Of a DNA stretch of 13,776 bases, positions 6,123-12,789 are shown piece by piece. Within the stretch, counting starts at the first letter, position 1. Every line of letters starts with the position of its first letter. Source of the stretch: an uncultured Oscillospiraceae bacterium (lineage in GTDB: Bacteria; Bacillota; Clostridia; Oscillospirales; Acutalibacteraceae); contig CAJJPG010000039.1 of the NCBI GenBank assembly GCA_905193585.1, positions 1 to 13,776 on the forward strand. Direction: 5' to 3'. Position numbers and translations under genes: made by a program. A model generated the notes under the pieces. It did not search any database. It saw only the letters and a list, made by a program, of their open reading frames with translations, and was not told the DNA's origin.

Positions 6123-6209
6123 TAGATATTAGACAAATACCCCTCAGTCGTGCATACGCACGACGGCTCCCCTCTGTTTTGGCAAAGCCGAAAAGAAGGG
6201 AGCCTTTTA
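6109..6209 (+). repeat. Intergenic palindromic repeat element, copy 2 (plus orientation)
   Basis: Starts with a duplicated TAGATATTAGA (6109-6119 and 6123-6133), then AAATACCCCTCAGTC (6135-6149), a perfect hairpin GTCGTGC-ATAC-GCACGAC (6147-6164), and a second, longer hairpin GGCTCCC...GGGAGCC (6165-6204). It matches copy 1 at 2621-2718, which lies in the opposite orientation. The inner hairpin has a different sequence in each copy yet stays palindromic. No reading frame is inside. Confidence 0.78.
6165..6208. terminator. Terminator hairpin formed by repeat copy 2, between convergent genes
   Basis: GGCTCCC (6165-6171) pairs with GGGAGCC (6198-6204); inside, GGC-AAA-GCC (6181-6189) closes the top of an imperfect long stem, and TTTTAATT follows on the plus strand. 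It sits between the converging zinc-ribbon and trpZ genes and likely ends plus-strand transcription. In the minus direction the hairpin is present but lacks a long T-run. Confidence 0.65.
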
Positions 6210-6225
6210 ATTCCGCATTATTATT

Positions 6226-6999
6226 TCAGTTTCCGCACTCAATGCTTATTCTGTTGAATATTTCAAGAATTTCATCAACCGAGGCGTTTTTCTTATCAAA
6301 GCCCGATTTATCTAAAATTATATGCCCTTTATCCATCATTAAAAGCCGCAAGCCATACTCAACCGCGTAGCGCAGATTATGCGTTACCATTATGGCAGTG
6401 AGCTTTTTTTCTTTTACCACCTTGTCGGTAAGCTCCATTATAATTTCGGCGGTTTTAGGGTCGAGCGCCGCGGTGTGTTCGTCTAAAATCAGAAAATCTA
6501 TCGGGGTCATGGTAGCCATAAGCAGCGATACCGCCTGCCTTTGCCCGCCCGAAAGCGACCCCATTTTAACGTGCAGCTTATCCTCAAGCCCCAGCCCTAA
6601 GGAAGCCAGCTGCTCTCTGTAATTATCAAACCGCTTTTTATTAAGCGCAAACGAAAGCCCAAAGGATTTACCCTTATTATCGGCAAGAGACATATTTTCA
6701 AGTATGGTCATATTAGGGCAATTGCCCATTGCGGGGTTTTGGTATACCCTGCCTATGTGCGAGTAGCGCTCAAAATCCTTTTGGCGGTTTATGCATTTTC
6801 CGTTAATAAGCACTTCCCCGCCGTTTACGGGAATACTGCCGCATATAATATTGAGCATTGAGGTTTTCCCGCTGCCGTTGCTGCCTATGACCGATACAAA
6901 CTCGCCGTCCTTTACGGTCAGGTTGAAATCGTCGAAAAGGCACATTTCGGTAACAAGCCCGGGGTTATATATTTTAGAAACGTGTTTAAGCTCTAACAT
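6226..6999 (-). CDS. trpZ: ABC transporter ATP-binding protein of the tryptophan importer
   Basis: A 257-residue cytoplasmic ATPase that powers uptake through the permease TrpY. Seen: Walker A GSNGSGKT (39-46), Q-loop Gln87, signature LSGGQRQ (149-155), Walker B FLILDEHTAALDP (169-181) and switch histidine VTHN (205-208). Belongs to the COG1101 type paired with COG4120 permeases and PF04392 binding proteins. The ATG at 6999 overlaps the permease gene by 14 nt, so the two are translationally coupled. It is the last gene of the operon that begins at the T-box, and repeat copy 2 follows. Tryptophan as substrate is inferred from the UGG T-box upstream, not from this protein. Confidence 0.9.
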   Translation of the reverse strand: MLELKHVSKIYNPGLVTEMCLFDDFNLTVKDGEFVSVIGSNGSGKTSMLNIICGSIPVNGGEVLINGKCINRQKDFERYSHIGRVYQNPAMGNCPNMTILENMSLADNKGKSFGLSFALNKKRFDNYREQLASLGLGLEDKLHVKMGSLSGGQRQAVSLLMATMTPIDFLILDEHTAALDPKTAEIIMELTDKVVKEKKLTAIMVTHNLRYAVEYGLRLLMMDKGHIILDKSGFDKKNASVDEILEIFNRISIECGN

Positions 7000-7879
7000 T
7001 CTTTTTCACCGTGCCTTTCTCGAAATTGCCTATAACCAGTATAACAAGGAAAAGCACCGCCGTTATAAGCTTTAAAAGGTTTGCGGGCAGACCAAGACTT
7101 ATTGCGATCTGTATACACGCCTTGTAAATTACGCTGCCCGCGATTACCGCCGTAGTGCCCTTTACAAAGCTCATTTTTCTGAACAGCGTTGTGCCTATAA
7201 TTACCGCCGCCAAGCCGAATACCATTTGCCCTGTTCCCATCATAGCCGAGAAAGAGCGCTGCTCATGGCAGACTACTGCGCCCGAAAGGGCTACCAAAGC
7301 GTTTGATATTACAAGGCCTATTATTTTAACCCTGCCCATATCTTTAGCAAGTGTGGTTACAAGCGCGCTGTTATCCCCCACCGCGCGGAGCAAAAAGCCG
7401 CTTTTGGTTTTGAAATATAAATCGAGCAGTATTTTGCATATAAGCATTATTATAAGCGATACTATAAGCTTTCTCATAATAAGCGTGAGCGAGCCGAAAA
7501 GCGCCATTGTGGGCGCTGCGGTGAAAATTGTGTCAACGCTTCTTGAAACCGAAAGGTTTGAGCCCGCAATTTGCAGGTTGACTGAGAAAAGCGCCGTCAT
7601 GGTAATAATGCCCGCAAGCAGGTCGCGCACTTTAAGCCGCACATGAATAAAGCCAGTAACAAAGCCCGCCGCGGCGCCTGATGCCAAAGCCGCCAAAAGG
7701 GTTAAATACGGGTTTACGCCCTTAACCAGCAGCAGCGCGGTCACGGCAGCCCCCAAAGGGAAGCTGCCGTCTACCGTAAGATCCGGGAAATCAAGTATTT
7801 TATAGGTAATATATATGCCGTAGGAAAGCATTGCATATATAAACCCTTGGGTCAATGTGCTTATAATTAAATCAAGCAT
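6986..7879 (-). CDS. trpY: ABC transporter permease of the tryptophan importer
   Basis: A 297-residue integral membrane protein forming the channel of the importer. It has eight or nine hydrophobic segments, starting with ISTLTQGFIYAMLSYGIYI and ending with LITAVLFLVILVI. The stretch DFPDLTVDGSFPLGAAVTA (30-48) is the hallmark of this COG4120 permease group, related to the branched-chain amino acid LivH/RbsC fold. The C-terminal tail is short and basic (KKNVRA). The start ATG at 7879 has GGAGAG about 6 nt upstream. It is placed 21 nt after trpX and overlaps trpZ, giving the order trpX-trpY-trpZ usual for this importer. Substrate is inferred from the leader; related permeases have been predicted for tyrosine and other substrates. 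Confidence 0.9.
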   Translation of the reverse strand: MLDLIISTLTQGFIYAMLSYGIYITYKILDFPDLTVDGSFPLGAAVTALLLVKGVNPYLTLLAALASGAAAGFVTGFIHVRLKVRDLLAGIITMTALFSVNLQIAGSNLSVSRSVDTIFTAAPTMALFGSLTLIMRKLIVSLIIMLICKILLDLYFKTKSGFLLRAVGDNSALVTTLAKDMGRVKIIGLVISNALVALSGAVVCHEQRSFSAMMGTGQMVFGLAAVIIGTTLFRKMSFVKGTTAVIAGSVIYKACIQIAISLGLPANLLKLITAVLFLVILVIGNFEKGTVKKNVRA

Positions 7880-7900
7880 TTTTTCTCTCCGACAAAGTAT

Positions 7901-8863
7901 TTATTTACACTCTATTGCCTTTTCGGCTATATCCGACGGAACTGTAACGCCTAAAGCACTTGCTGCGTCGGAATTGATATAGGTGCTGTATTCGGTAACG
8001 GTCTCATATGGCATATCGCTTGCTTTCTTTTCACCCTTTAAAATTGCCGCAGCCTGCTTGCCAGCCATTTTGCCGAGCTCAATGTAATCAATACCGGCTG
8101 ATGCTACGCAGCCCTTTTTAACCTGTTCAATTTCGCTGCCGTATACCGGAATTTCAGCGGCGTTTGTCTTTTCAAGAATTGAGGGTAAAACGCCTACAAC
8201 GTTGTTATCGGTAAGGTTTGTAATGCAATCAACCTTTTTGTTTATAAGTGTATCTGCCGCCTGTGTAACCGATGCCTGATCCGCCACGCCGATGTCTACT
8301 ATTTCAAAGCCGTATTTGCCCGCTTTTTCCTTATATTCGGCAATGGCTGAAACCGAGTTCGGCTCGCTTGTGGTGTAAATAATGCCTATTGTTTTGGCGT
8401 TGGGCTGTAATTTTCTTATAATCTCCAATTGCGGGTCAACGGGCAGCTTATCGGAAACGCCTGTAATATTGCCCTCGGTAAGCTTTGCCTCTTTCGGGTC
8501 GGTAATGGCGTTGAACACTACGGGTATATCCTTATCCTCAGCCGCGGCAAAGCAAGCGGTAGCCGAGGGGGTTGCTATTGCGCACATAAGCGCAACGTTT
8601 TTAGAAGAAAAGTTTTGCGCTATCTGTGTGGCGGTTGAGTTATCGAACGATGCGTTCTGGTAATCGATTGTGAAGTCCTTGTTTTCTTCAAGTCCTGCCT
8701 CTTTAAGACCCTGTAAAAAGCCCTCGCGGCAGTTATCGAGCGAGGCGTGCTCGCCGTACTGGCTTATTCCTATAACGGGAATTTTTATCTCTTTTTTATT
8801 TCCGCAACCTGCAAAGCTGAGCATTAAAACGGCGACTGTTAATATAGCAAATATTTTTTTCAT
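7901..8863 (-). CDS. trpX: ABC transporter substrate-binding lipoprotein (predicted tryptophan)
   Basis: A 320-residue binding protein (PF04392/COG2984 type) anchored to the outer face of the membrane. Residues 1-20 are a lipoprotein signal: MKK, a hydrophobic core, then LSFAGC with Cys20 as the likely lipid site. The mature part shows two type-1 periplasmic-binding lobes: VIGISQYGEHASLDNCREGF (30-49), a central ATPSATACFAA and PVVFNAITDP, then IGIIYTTSEPNS and KVDCITNLTDNNVVGVLP, with PVYGSEIEQVKKGCVASAGID near the end. These are the usual motifs for the family. The ATG at 8863 has GGGAG (8873-8877) 9 nt upstream. It is the first large gene after the T-box leader and the small Trp-codon ORF, and is thus predicted to rise when charged tRNA-Trp is scarce. 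Confidence 0.92.
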   Translation of the reverse strand: MKKIFAILTVAVLMLSFAGCGNKKEIKIPVIGISQYGEHASLDNCREGFLQGLKEAGLEENKDFTIDYQNASFDNSTATQIAQNFSSKNVALMCAIATPSATACFAAAEDKDIPVVFNAITDPKEAKLTEGNITGVSDKLPVDPQLEIIRKLQPNAKTIGIIYTTSEPNSVSAIAEYKEKAGKYGFEIVDIGVADQASVTQAADTLINKKVDCITNLTDNNVVGVLPSILEKTNAAEIPVYGSEIEQVKKGCVASAGIDYIELGKMAGKQAAAILKGEKKASDMPYETVTEYSTYINSDAASALGVTVPSDIAEKAIECK

Positions 8864-8904
8864 GGTGAATTTCTCCCTTTAATTTTTAGTTTAATTTTTT
8901 GGTT

Positions 8905-8949
8905 TTAAGAAAAATTACGCCATCGCCATCGTTTTGTTAATAATATCAT
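8905..8949 (-). CDS. Putative tryptophan-codon leader peptide (14 residues)
   Basis: Between the T-box terminator and trpX the minus strand carries AGGAGG (8958-8963), 8 nt, then an ATG at 8947-8949 and a 14-codon frame ending in TAA (8905-8907). The product would be MILLTKRWRWRNFS, with Trp codons at positions 8 and 10 (8926-8928 and 8920-8922) flanked by rare-looking CGA codons. The stop lies 41 nt before the trpX start and 27 nt before its ribosome site. Two Trp codons in 14, with the best ribosome site of the whole operon, in front of a Trp-specific transporter, point to a regulatory leader peptide. Only weak AU pairing (AATTTTT 8910-8916 with AAAAATT 8881-8887) is visible downstream, so the mechanism is not clear. 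Chance occurrence is not ruled out. Confidence 0.6.
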   Translation of the reverse strand: MILLTKRWRWRNFS

Positions 8950-8970
8950 AGTTAATTCCTCCTAGGAAAA

Positions 8971-9010
8971 TAAAAAAGCCTTATCCCATATAAAATATGG
9001 GACAAGACTT
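8971..9010 (-). terminator. Regulated terminator of the T-box
   Basis: On the minus strand AAGTCTTGTCCCATAT (8995-9010) pairs with ATATGGGATAAGGCTT (8976-8991) over 16 bp with two G-U wobbles and a 3-nt loop, then runs into TTTTTT A TTTT. Its 5' arm overlaps the 3' arm of the antiterminator. It may also stop any read-through coming from rhaD. Confidence 0.93.
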
Positions 9011-9247
9011 GTAATCCTGCGGTACCACCCAAGTTGTCGGCTTTGCCGACCGCTCATTTCTTACACCTCATTATGTAAGCCGAATTGATAACGGGTACGG
9101 TTCCCGTCGGCCGCTACTCGCCTATTGGCTTTCGTGCCGCCCTCATAAGTCCATTCACTAAACGTCGCATCGCGGTATTTCCACCGTCAACCGCTCTCTA
9201 AACACGCTCGGAAAAGCTACTCTTCTTAATCTCCGGTTTTTCCTGTT
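8971..9247 (-). ncRNA. T-box riboswitch leader, tryptophan specifier (UGG)
   Basis: A complete T-box leader upstream of trpX. In transcript order: the AGAGTAG bulge motif of stem I (9217-9223), the distal stem I loop around GGTTGACGGTGG (9181-9192), the specifier in the context GTGAA-UGG-ACTT with UGG at 9151-9153 (tryptophan), stem III-type GACGGG...CCCGTTATC (9090-9110 region), a hairpin GTCGGC-AAA-GCCGAC (9036-9050), the T-box core GGGTGGTACCGC (9019-9030), and the terminator (8971-9010). ACTTG (9030-9034) can pair with CAAGT (9007-9011), which is also part of the terminator stem, giving exclusive antiterminator and terminator forms. Uncharged tRNA-Trp would favour read-through into the transporter genes. 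The acceptor-end bulge is UGGU. Confidence 0.95.
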
Positions 9248-9253
9248 GTTAAC

Positions 9254-9282
9254 AATATATCACCGCTCGGGCGATTTGTCAA
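9254..9282 (-). promoter_or_regulatory. Sigma-A promoter of the T-box/trpXYZ operon
   Basis: On the minus strand a perfect TTGACA (9277-9282), a 17-bp spacer, and TATATT (9254-9259) give a strong promoter with transcription expected from about 9247. The -35 begins 19 nt after the rhaD stop. A 10-bp palindrome TTGTTAACAA (9246-9255) covers the end of the -10 box and the start site and could be an operator. Confidence 0.9.
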
Positions 9283-9301
9283 GACTTTTTTAAAAAATTT
9301 T

Positions 9302-10117
9302 TTAAAGGTCAAGAAAATCGGTTCTGTATTTAAGCCCGAAAGCGTCTGCAACCGCCTTTAATTCATCGTCATGAATAGTGTTAAGGTGCGGCAGGTGCGC
9401 CGTGAGCATATAAAGCTGCGCCGCCTTTTCCACGGTTTCAATAAGTCCGAAGGTTTCGTCCATATCCTTGCCCGCGCCGTAAATTCCGTGAAGCCCCCAT
9501 ACCACAAGGCGGTAGTCCTTCATCTTTTCGGCGGTGGCAACGCCTATTTCGTTGTTGCCGCAAACCATCCACGGCAGAACGCCTATACCGTCGGGGAAAA
9601 CCACTATGCACTCGGTGCACATTTCCCAAATGGTGTGGGTGAACTTTTTATCGTCAAGCTCATGAACGTGGGTCATGGCAAGCGTATAGGTCGGGTGAGT
9701 GTGCATAATAATCCTGTTTTCGGGATTCTGTTTAAGCCTTGCAATGTGGCTCATAAGGTGCGCGGGCAGCTCGCTTGTAAATCTGCCGCCGTCCTTATAG
9801 CCCCAAAGCAGCTCGGCGGTAGTGCCGTCTTCCGCTATTCGTATAATTCCGAGGTTTGTCTCGGGGTCTTCGGTAACGTTTTTAAAGTATTTGCCCGTGC
9901 CCGTTACTATAAAAATTTTGCCTTTAAGCTCTGTCGCGTCAAAGCCTGTGGGAATAGTGCGAATAACGTTATTCAGGTCAAGGTACTCCCCTACCGTTTT
10001 CGCGTCCAGCATATAGCTTATGTTGCCGCCGTTTCTTTCATCCCAGCCCTGGCGGTACATATTGGCGGTTACCTTTTTCATTTCTTCAACAAACGGTGCG
10101 GTTAAAATGTCTTTCAT
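9302..10117 (-). CDS. rhaD: Rhamnulose-1-phosphate aldolase
   Basis: A 271-residue zinc-dependent class II aldolase that splits L-rhamnulose-1-phosphate into DHAP and L-lactaldehyde in the cytoplasm. Seen: GWDERNGGNIS (24-34), the catalytic Glu116 in TSELPAH, zinc ligands His139 and His141 in IIMHTHPTYT, and His210 in WGLHGIYGAG; these match Glu117, His141, His143 and His212 of the E. coli enzyme. Length is the same as the usual 270-275. The ATG at 10117 follows the rhaA stop by 2 nt, with GAGG inside the end of rhaA as ribosome site. It is the last gene of the rha operon. No GC-rich terminator follows; the trp promoter begins almost at once. Confidence 0.96.
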   Translation of the reverse strand: MKDILTAPFVEEMKKVTANMYRQGWDERNGGNISYMLDAKTVGEYLDLNNVIRTIPTGFDATELKGKIFIVTGTGKYFKNVTEDPETNLGIIRIAEDGTTAELLWGYKDGGRFTSELPAHLMSHIARLKQNPENRIIMHTHPTYTLAMTHVHELDDKKFTHTIWEMCTECIVVFPDGIGVLPWMVCGNNEIGVATAEKMKDYRLVVWGLHGIYGAGKDMDETFGLIETVEKAAQLYMLTAHLPHLNTIHDDELKAVADAFGLKYRTDFLDL

Positions 10118-10119
10118 TT

Positions 10120-11379
10120 TCAGTTACCTCTCTTTGATAATACGTCTTTTTCATATTTTTCAACGGTTTCAAACCACTCGCCGTCGGCAGGGGCGCCGCA
10201 TTTTTTGCAGTACTCGTTCCAAACATCGCCGAACGGCATTGTTTTAAGCTCTTCTGCGCGTACCATAAGCTCGGTCCAGCGGTTCTCGTTCTGCATTTCG
10301 GTCATATCGGGTGTTAGCAATGCCGAAAGCAGAGCTTTCTGAACGTTTCTGAAACCTACGGTCCATGCGGAAATTCTGTTAATTGACGCGTCAAAATAAT
10401 CAAGCGCTATTTTAACTCTGCCGTCAAGCCCGCCGCAGCGAACGATTTCCTTGCATATTTCCTTGGTCTCGTCGTCAAGCAGCACAACGTGGTCGCTGTC
10501 CCAACGTATAGGTCTTGTAATGTGCAGCGCGATTTCGGGGAAGAAAGCGAGCAGCGCGGGAATTTTATCCGACACAACCTCTGTGGGGTGGTAGTGCCCG
10601 TTATCCATAAGCGGTATGCACTTGCCCATATTTGCGGCGGCGTAAGAAAGCGAGAACTCGGCGCTGCCCACGGTATAAGCCTCAACGCCTATGCCGAACA
10701 CCTTTGACTCAACGCAGGGCTTAACCTTGTTGAAATCGTAAGGTTCTGAAAGTATTTCGTCAATAGACTCTCTGTAGCGCACGCGCGGACCCATTCTGTC
10801 GGCGGGAATATCCTTAAAGCCGTCGCCAGTCCATATATTCATAACGCAGGGCTGACCCAGCTCTTCCGCTAAATACTGCGAAATTCTTATGCAAGCCTTG
10901 CCGTGGTCTATCCAAAATTTGCGGGTTTTCTCATTCGGGCTTGCAAGGGTAAGCGGGTCGCACATGGGGTGTGAGAAAAACGTGGGGTTAAAGTCGCAGC
11001 CGAGGCCGCGCTCTTTGCAAAAATCCACCCACTTTTTAAAGTGCTTGGGCTCAATTTTATTCCTGTCTACCCAGCCGCCGTTTTCATCGTCAAAAATAGC
11101 GTAGCAAGCGTGAAGATTAAGCTTTTTAGTGCCGGGGCAAAGCTTTAAAACGGTATCAATATCCGCCATAAGCTCCTCGGGTGTGGTGGCTCTGCCGGGG
11201 TAGTTGCCCGTGGTCTGAATCCCGCCCGAAAGCGAATCAACCTTTTGGTCAAAGCCCCTTACGTCGTCGCCCTGCCAGCAGTGCAGCGCCACGGGCACCG
11301 ATTTAAGGGTCTCAATAGCCTTATCGGTATCAACACCGATTTTTGCGTACATTTCTTTCGCATCTCTATATCTGCTCAT
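10120..11379 (-). CDS. rhaA: L-rhamnose isomerase
   Basis: A 419-residue metal-dependent isomerase converting L-rhamnose to L-rhamnulose. Seen: VALHCWQGDDVRGF (30-43), GIQTTGNYPGRA (53-64), KLNLHACYA (86-94), CDFNPTFFSHP (128-138), MNIWTGDG (180-187), GIGVEAYTVGSAEFSLSYA (229-247), LMDNGHYHPTE (257-267), RPIRWDSDHVVLLDDE (289-304) and ALDYFDASINRI (325-336). Glu233, Asp259, His262/His264, Asp294/Asp296 and Asp327/Asp330 fit the metal and substrate sites of the family. Length is standard (about 415-420). The ATG at 11379 lies 3 nt after the rhaB stop, with a GGAGG site near the end of rhaB, so the three catabolic genes are tightly coupled. Confidence 0.97.
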   Translation of the reverse strand: MSRYRDAKEMYAKIGVDTDKAIETLKSVPVALHCWQGDDVRGFDQKVDSLSGGIQTTGNYPGRATTPEELMADIDTVLKLCPGTKKLNLHACYAIFDDENGGWVDRNKIEPKHFKKWVDFCKERGLGCDFNPTFFSHPMCDPLTLASPNEKTRKFWIDHGKACIRISQYLAEELGQPCVMNIWTGDGFKDIPADRMGPRVRYRESIDEILSEPYDFNKVKPCVESKVFGIGVEAYTVGSAEFSLSYAAANMGKCIPLMDNGHYHPTEVVSDKIPALLAFFPEIALHITRPIRWDSDHVVLLDDETKEICKEIVRCGGLDGRVKIALDYFDASINRISAWTVGFRNVQKALLSALLTPDMTEMQNENRWTELMVRAEELKTMPFGDVWNEYCKKCGAPADGEWFETVEKYEKDVLSKRGN

Positions 11380-11382
11380 TTT

Positions 11383-12753
11383 TTAAACCTCCGTTATACT
11401 GAATGATTTTTTAACAATTTCCCGCGCCTTTTCAAGCGTGAGAGATTTATCCGAATACATCATCTGCGCTATTAGGTTGCCTATAGCCGTAGCCTCGGTA
11501 GGCCCCGCAAGCACCTTTTTACCCGTATACTCCTTTGTGAGCCTGTTTAAATACGCGTCCTTACTGCCGCCGCCTATTATGTTTATAAGCTCAATTTTTT
11601 TGCCGCACACGTTTTCAACCGTTTCCACCGCCGCTTTGTAGGAAGCTGCAAGCGAGTGGTAAACCGAGCTTAAAACGTCGCCTATGGGCAAATCGGGTAT
11701 GCCCAGATATTTTCTTATAGCCTCAACCATATTTTCGGGCGCGGTAAATTCCGCGGCGTTGGGGTCTATAAGCTCGCGGAAATCGCTTTCTTCCGCCATG
11801 TGCATCATTTCATCGTATGTATACTTTTTATCGAGATTTTTCCTTATATTCTGGAAAAGCCACATTCCCATAAAGTTTTTAAGGAAACGGTAGCGGTAGT
11901 TAATGCCGCCTTCGTTGGTAAATCCGCCGCTTAATGCGTCTTCGCTTAAAATGGGCTTTAGGTTCTCGGTGCCTATAAGACTCCATGTGCCCGAGGATAT
12001 ATATACGCCGTTATCCCCCACGGGGCATGCGGCAACTGCCGAGGCCGTATCGTGCGAGGGGCAGAAAATAACGGTGGAATCAAAGCCCAGTTCCGCCTTT
12101 ACTTCGTCGCTGAAATTGCCCACAACGTCGCCGGGTACGGAAAGCTCTTCAAAAATATCGGTCTTAATGCCCAAAAGCTCCAAAAGCTCTGTATCGCGCT
12201 TTTTGCTTTCTGCGCCCACTATTGCTCCCGTTGTGGCGTTGGTGTACTCGTTTTTCATAACGCCCGTAAGCCTGTAGGATATGTATTCGGGTATCATTAA
12301 AAAATGCTCGGCTTTTTCAAGCCTGCCCGACTTTTTATCGCAGTAAAGCTGATAAATTGTGTTAAAGTTTATCGGCTGTATTCCCGTGCGGCGGAAAAGC
12401 TCCGCGCGCGGAATAATTTTGTCTATTTCTTCTTTAATGCCGTCGGTGCGGCTGTCTCTGTAAGCGTAATCAGGCGTAATTTCCTTTTTGTCTTTATCAA
12501 GCAAAACGTAATCCACGCCCCATGTGTCAATAGCCACCGTCGCGGGTATTTTGCCCGCAGCAAAGCAGGCTTTAAGCCCCGCCTTTACCTCGCTTACAAG
12601 GTGCTCGGTATCCCACACAAGCGAGCCGTTTTCGTTTTTTATACCGTTTTCAAAGCGGTACATTTCAAGCTGTTTTAACATTCCGTCTTCCAGCCAGCCC
12701 AAAATGTGCCTGCCGCTTGAGGCACCTATATCAACTGCCAAAAAATATTGCAT
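11383..12753 (-). CDS. rhaB: Rhamnulokinase (FGGY family)
   Basis: A 456-residue FGGY-family sugar kinase that phosphorylates L-rhamnulose at O1 with ATP. Seen: the N-terminal phosphate loop VDIGASSGRHILG (7-19), AIDTWGVDYVLLD (74-86), YRDSRT (98-103), RRTGIQPINFNTIYQL (121-136), catalytic Asp235 in SHDTASAVA, SSGTWSLIGTE (253-263) and the C-terminal nucleotide loop IGGGSKDAYLNRL (393-405). It is slightly shorter than E. coli RhaB (489) but normal for Firmicutes. The ATG at 12753 has a strong CGGAGG site 8-9 nt upstream. It is the first catabolic gene, 36 nt after the regulator gene, with no terminator or clear promoter between. Confidence 0.96.
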   Translation of the reverse strand: MQYFLAVDIGASSGRHILGWLEDGMLKQLEMYRFENGIKNENGSLVWDTEHLVSEVKAGLKACFAAGKIPATVAIDTWGVDYVLLDKDKKEITPDYAYRDSRTDGIKEEIDKIIPRAELFRRTGIQPINFNTIYQLYCDKKSGRLEKAEHFLMIPEYISYRLTGVMKNEYTNATTGAIVGAESKKRDTELLELLGIKTDIFEELSVPGDVVGNFSDEVKAELGFDSTVIFCPSHDTASAVAACPVGDNGVYISSGTWSLIGTENLKPILSEDALSGGFTNEGGINYRYRFLKNFMGMWLFQNIRKNLDKKYTYDEMMHMAEESDFRELIDPNAAEFTAPENMVEAIRKYLGIPDLPIGDVLSSVYHSLAASYKAAVETVENVCGKKIELINIIGGGSKDAYLNRLTKEYTGKKVLAGPTEATAIGNLIAQMMYSDKSLTLEKAREIVKKSFSITEV

Positions 12754-12789
12754 AATTTTAACCTCCGAATTTATTTTAACATAATCGTT

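Noticed and set aside
8864..9301. An additional conventional gene in the trp leader region
   Set aside because: Apart from the 14-codon leader ORF, the stretch is fully explained by promoter, T-box and terminator.
9371..10105. Long open frame on the plus strand opposite rhaD (about 240 codons)
   Set aside because: It mirrors the codon pattern of rhaD, has no ribosome site and gives no recognisable protein; rhaD has all catalytic residues.
11903..12678. Several plus-strand open frames opposite rhaB
   Set aside because: No ribosome sites or family motifs; they are reverse-frame shadows of a conserved kinase.
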